Positions 59,235 through 64,000 of a DNA stretch of 64,000 nucleotides are shown here, piece after piece (the first letter of the stretch is position 1; every line of letters starts with the position of its first letter). The translations under genes and the position numbers were made by a program. The notes under the pieces were generated by a model. It searched no databases. It was not told where the DNA came from and was given only the letters and a program-made list of their open reading frames with translations. Source of the DNA: Cymodocea nodosa (lineage: Eukaryota > Streptophyta > Magnoliopsida > Alismatales > Cymodoceaceae). The DNA lies in the NCBI GenBank assembly GCA_036874045.1, contig CM072335.1, positions 27,845,501 to 27,909,500 on the forward strand, in the 5' to 3' direction.

Positions 59235-62200
59235 TATCTCCACATTGGCTTTCATTGATCCTCCACCTATCAAAGCTCCACTTGAAACAAAGTCTTCCCC
59301 ATCAGCCCCTTCAAGGACTCACAAATAACTATAAACAATAAGCAAGTCAAGGCAATGCTTTAGTAAACATGTCAACTGGATTGTCTTCGGTTCTAATTTT
59401 CTGAACTTGAATTCTTCTTTCTGTTTGAAGGAAGTGATATCTCACATCAATGTATTTGGTTCAGTCATGAAACACTTTATCTCTTGTGAGACAAATAGCA
59501 CTTAAGCTATCACAATAAATAGTGATTTTTTCTTGATGCCACCCAAAGTCCTCCATAAGACCTTTCAACCAAATACCCTCCTTCGCAGCTTCAGTTAATG
59601 CCATGTACGTAGCTTCTATAGTGGAGAGAGAGATAGTTGGCTAAAAAGTCAATTTCCAACTAATGATAGAATCTCCAATGGTAAAAACATAACTAGTTAG
59701 AGATCGTCTATTGTCTATATCTGCAGCAAAATCTAAATCTAAATAACCAACAACCATGCAATTAGTTCCTGATCCATAGATTAAACCAACATCAAAAGTT
59801 TCCTTTAAATACCTAAAAATTCTCTTCACTGTTTGCCAATGTTTTTGGCCTGAATTGCACATGAACCTACTGACAACACTAATAAGATATGCAAGATCAG
59901 GTCTTGTACATACCATACAATACATAAGGCTGCCAACAACATTAGAATAGGGAACTCTCTTCATATCAGCTTGTTCTGCTTCAGTTTGAGGACTCTCATA
60001 TTAACGGATAAATGACAATTTCTATCATATGGCGTAGAAATGGCTTTTGCATTTGTCATTCCAAACTTAGCCAATACCTTCTCAATGTAACCCTTTTGTG
60101 ATAGAAATAATCTTCTATTGTTTCTATCTCAATGTATCTCCATTCAAAAAAAAAATTGGCTACACCAAGATTCTTCATATCAAATTCAACACTAAGTAAT
60201 AGTTTTAGACGTTGAATTTCAGCAAGACCTTGAGTTGCAATCAAGATATCATCCACATATAGAAGAAGATAAATGTAATCTTCACCTAAAAGTTTGTTGA
60301 TGTAAACACATAAATCATGCAAACTTCTATGAAAACCAATCTTGGTGATGAAATTATCAAATTTCTTGTATCATTGCCGTGGAGATTGCTTTAACCCATA
60401 TAAGGATTTTCTAAGTTGACAAACATAATCATGTTTGTTAGGATCTACAAACCTTTTTAGTTGATTCTTCTAAATTTCTTCTTCTAAGTCACCATGTAAA
60501 AAGATTGTTTTGACATCAAGTTGCTCCAACTCAAGGTTGAGTTGCAACAATTGCAAGGAGGACTCGAATGGAAGTGTGTCTCACCACTCGAGCACTTCAT
60601 TATAATAAATACCTTCACATTGACTATAGCCTTTGGCTACAAGGCATGCTTTGTATCTCACACCAAGATCTTCTTGTATTCCTGCCTTGCATATGAAAAT
60701 CCACTTACAACCAACAATTTTCCTATTTTCCAACGGTTTAACTAAGTCCCAAGTGTGATTTTTCACCAACGATCTCATTTCTGCTTCCATGGCTGCTGTC
60801 CATTGTATTACATCTGAACTGTTGATTGCATCTGCATACGTAAGAGGCTCTTGGCCTTCTATTTCAATGTTTTCAGCAACATATAACGCATAGGCTATCA
60901 TGCTTTGAAAATCTTATTTGTTTGGACGTCGCACCTCCCTTCTTTGTCTGTCCAACGCAACAAATCTGAACTGGAGTGGTTGAGTTTCAACATCTGTTGC
61001 AGCAGTGTCTGATCCTGGTTGAGAATCAGGAAGTGTTGGAGACAAGGACTCTTCTATCTGCACAGAAGTTTCAAACTCCACCTCATGGGAGGAATTCTCA
61101 AGAACATCAGCATCATTAATTTATCAAAACATGAGCTTTTCATCAAAAATGACATTCCTGCTAAGAATTATTTTATGGTTAGTAGGATCCCAAATTCTAT
61201 AGCATTTTACCCCTTCACCATAGCCAACAAACACTCCCTTTATTGCCCTTGAATCAAGCTTTACATTATTCACATGAGAGTAAGCTGGACAACCAAATAT
61301 CTTCAATTTTGAGTAATCTGCAAGTGGTTTGGCCCAAATTTCATATGGCACATTGTCTCCAATGGCAAAAGGACTTTTATTGATCAAAAATGAGGCTGTT
61401 GAAACAGCCTTAGCCCAAAAACCTTTAAAGAGACTAGCATTAGAGAGCATACAATGTGCTCTCTCAAGAAGGGTGCGGTTGAGACATTTGACTGCACCAT
61501 TTTGCTGTGGAGTATCTTTCACGGTCCTATGCCTCAAAATTCCTACAATACCGATTAAATTCATGTAAACAAAATTCTAAACCATTATCTATTCTTAAGC
61601 ACTTCACCTTTTCTTTTGTTCAATTTTCCACCAAAGATTTCCATTGTTTGAAGCGCTTAAATGATTCACTCTTGTGCTTCATAATGAAAATCCAAAACAT
61701 CTATGAAAAATCATCTATAATAGATAGAAAGTATCTAAAACCACCAAGTGATGGTTGTTGGAAGGACCCCAACAATCAGCACGAATATATTCTAGTATTT
61801 TCTTTGTAAAATGTGTACCTTTTCCAAAATTGGTGCGCTTCTTTTTCCCATATAAACAATGCTCACAAAGTCCAAAATCCACGACTTTGTGGCCTTCTAA
61901 CAAGTCTTGATTGCTAAGATGCATCATCCCTTTTAATCCCAAGTGAGCAAGCCTCATATGTCATAGAATTTTGGTTGGTCATTTAGGATAGCAACTGTCT
62001 CGAAAACAGTAGAGCCTTGCAAGATATATAATGGACCATTCTTAACACCTTTCATTACAACTAATACCCCCTTTGCTACCTTCAAGATTTCATCTCTTCC
62101 AACATATTTATAGCCTTTATTGTCTAAGGCCATCAAAGATATCAAATTTTCTCCCAACTGTGGGACATGTCAAACTCCTTCAAGTCTTCTAATCACCCCA

Positions 62201-63474
62201 ACAAACACACAAATCTTAATAGACCCAATTCCAACCATTTTACATACCCAATTGTTAGCTAAAGAGACGTCGGGGCCTCCTTCAACTTCTTCATAGGTAT
62301 CAAACCAATCCCTTCTAGGACACATATAGTGGGAGGTGCCAGAATCCAAGATCCACTCCTGAGTTGCACATAAACTGGTTGAAACAATAAGTGCAACATC
62401 TTCAGAAGAAGTTTCTCCTTGAGCTATAGCTGCCAAGTGAGACTTGGACATCAATTTGGGGCAATTTTTCTTCCCATGGCCGGATTCCTTGCAATAGTTA
62501 CAAACATCCTTAGGATTAAGATATTTGATACTTAATTTTCCTTTCCACTTCTTTCTTTTATCATTTTTATCAAACTGATTTTTATGTTGCTAGTTGGAAC
62601 TTGCTGCTGCCAATCCAAAAGCATTATCACCACCAATGTTTACAGCCAAATGACGAAGCTCACGTGCATGGAGTTCTTCTAAGGTGACAAATTTTTTTCC
62701 AACCACAAATGATTGGACAAAGTTCTCATAGGAAGGTGGGAGTGAAACCAATAACAGGAGAGCAGCATCTTCATCTTCAACTCTTACATCAATATTTCTC
62801 AAATCCATAAGTAAGATATTCAATTGATCTAGATGGCCTTTAAGAGACATGTCTTCTTTCATGCGAAGTGAGAATAATCATTGCTTTAGAAGCAACTTAT
62901 TTGTTAATGACTTGATCATATATAAGCTCTCAAGTTTTAACCATAGCCCTACAGTAGTTTTTTCATCTGCAACCTCTACAATGACTTCATCTGCCAAACA
63001 CAATAGAATTGTTGAATGTGCTTTTTCATCATGAGATTTAAGATCCACCTCGTCAACATTTGAAGGTTTAGGATCTTCAAATGGAATCCAAATGCCTTGT
63101 TGCCTAAGCAAGGTATGCATTTTTATCTGCCAAAGACTGAAACTTCCTTTTCCAATGAATTTATCAATTTTCACAATATGTGAAGTCATGATAGCTACTG
63201 AGAAAAAGAAAACAGCAATGAACAAACCCCAAAAATGTTGAAAATAGCTCAAAGGAGATGCAAACAGGCCTTCAACAAACTTATCTGAAGATTCCAACAG
63301 AGATTGACAAAGGTGAAATAATTTCAACAACTGAAATTAGCTCCAAATGCAGCAAATAGAAGCTCGGCCCCTTGGCAAAGCTATGAACAGTGCGAAAGAT
63401 CTACTTCTCTTCAGATAAAGGATGTTCTCTCCTTAAAAACAATAGATCCTAACAATCCGACTCTGAAACCAGTT

Positions 63475-63831
63475 TGTTAGAAAAGATTGAAGATAGAAAT
63501 AAGGAGAAAATACAAGCAAACACCTTAGAGCACACAATATTTATGTGGTTCACCCAAAGGGCTACGTCCACGGATGGGAAAGGGGCAAAATCACTAATAT
63601 CAGGTGGTTACAAATGAGGGATTTCGAAATTGTCACACCAAGCATGTGTCCATACATAGGAGTACAAGAAAAAGAAGGAGATAAAAAGACTCCAATTTAA
63701 AGGCAATAATCAATGGAATAATTGCCACCATTGATTGTCTCCCATAAATAGTCAAAAGGAAGATGAAACACTTCACCTTCCTACCAAGAATACCAACAGC
63801 CACAAATGGATAATGAAAGCTACATTTAACA
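63475..63831 (-). repeat. 5' LTR of the 58.9-63.8 kb Copia
   Basis: 357 bp, beginning TGTTAG and ending TTAACA on the plus strand, followed by ATTTA at 63832-63836. Confidence 0.93.
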
Positions 63832-64000
63832 ATTTAAACAATCAAAAAATCTCCATCAATCATTTCTCCAAGAGCTACTTCTTTCGAAAAAATAAAATCA
63901 ACAAAAATTACTTTATAAACACATACTTCATCCAATGCATTTGTATAATTATTCATTTTTCAAATAATCACAGTTTCAATAAAAATCTTAATGTTAATTT

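Larger units (their letters stand above)
58882..63831 (-). mobile_element. Copia LTR retrotransposon in a TOR intron, younger, broken
   Basis: A fossil element in the same orientation as TOR. LTRs are 58882-59234 (3') and 63475-63831 (5'), each starting TGTTAG and ending TTAACA as written on the plus strand, with target duplication ATTTA on both sides. Inside the 5' LTR is TGGTTTCAGAGTC, an initiator-Met-type primer-binding site; AATGTGGAGATA borders the 3' LTR. On the minus strand: gag about 63.2-62.6 kb with a CCHC knuckle near 62.49 kb, protease 62.4-62.3 kb (LDSGTSHYMC), integrase 62.0-61.1 kb, reverse transcriptase 60.9-59.9 kb, RNase H 59.96-59.3 kb. LTRs differ by about 6% by eye, so it is the youngest LTR element here. 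Several breaks remain (about six to eight). Confidence 0.94.

Noticed and set aside
1-64000. CRISPR array, bacterial operon or phage-like system
   Set aside because: No regularly spaced short repeats, no clustered prokaryote-style genes or ribosome-binding sites. All genes are spliced plant genes.

Overview
This is a nuclear plant chromosome segment. The evidence is intron-rich genes with GT-AG splice sites, plant-specific families (AAP amino acid permease, RCD1/SRO protein, multi-KH protein), plant-type Copia, RTE-like LINE, MITE and TRIM elements, and long AT-rich introns. The TOR protein reads closer to monocot versions as I remember them (for example the linker before its FATC domain), and coding GC is not raised as it is in grasses. 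My best guess is a non-grass monocot; the species is not identifiable by eye.

Layout. 1-5.0 kb: AT-rich intergenic DNA with a GA microsatellite and repeat debris. 5.1-7.8 kb (+): a complete seven-exon amino acid permease gene of 474 residues. 7.8-13.7 kb: intergenic, with a 300-bp-spaced duplication and an RTE-like LINE remnant. 13.7-21.9 kb (-): a complete seven-exon gene for a five-KH-domain RNA-binding protein of 672 residues; its 5.1 kb first coding intron holds a degraded LINE with an 89-bp tandem repeat. Upstream of it lie a telo-box and four TGGGCY motifs. 24.3-25.9 kb (+): a complete four-exon WWE-PARP-RST protein of 419 residues (RCD1/SRO family), with a clear TATA box. 26.4-30.9 kb (+): an old, broken Copia element. 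32.4-58.2 kb (-): 26 exons encoding the last ~1,096 residues of TARGET OF RAPAMYCIN (FAT, FRB, kinase and FATC). The N-terminal HEAT-repeat exons lie beyond the right edge.

The TOR gene dominates the window: about 3.3 kb of coding sequence is spread over 26 kb because its introns have collected mobile DNA. They hold a MITE-like TIR element (36.45-37.44 kb), a Copia element (41.25-46.09 kb), a 541-bp TRIM with two equal 226-bp LTRs (52.21-52.75 kb) and two head-to-head LINE pieces (53.2-54.5 kb). A second, younger Copia of the same lineage (58.88-63.83 kb) sits in the intron that runs off the right edge. One TOR intron uses a GC donor, and the last exon carries only 19 coding bases for the invariant WCPFW tail.

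The four genes do not form a pathway. They are unrelated single-copy-style plant genes for transport, RNA binding, stress signalling and growth control. I found no tRNA or rRNA gene, no CRISPR and no sign of bacterial DNA. The exon structures were worked out by eye from splice signals, reading phase and family knowledge; all exon lengths and phases close without conflict.
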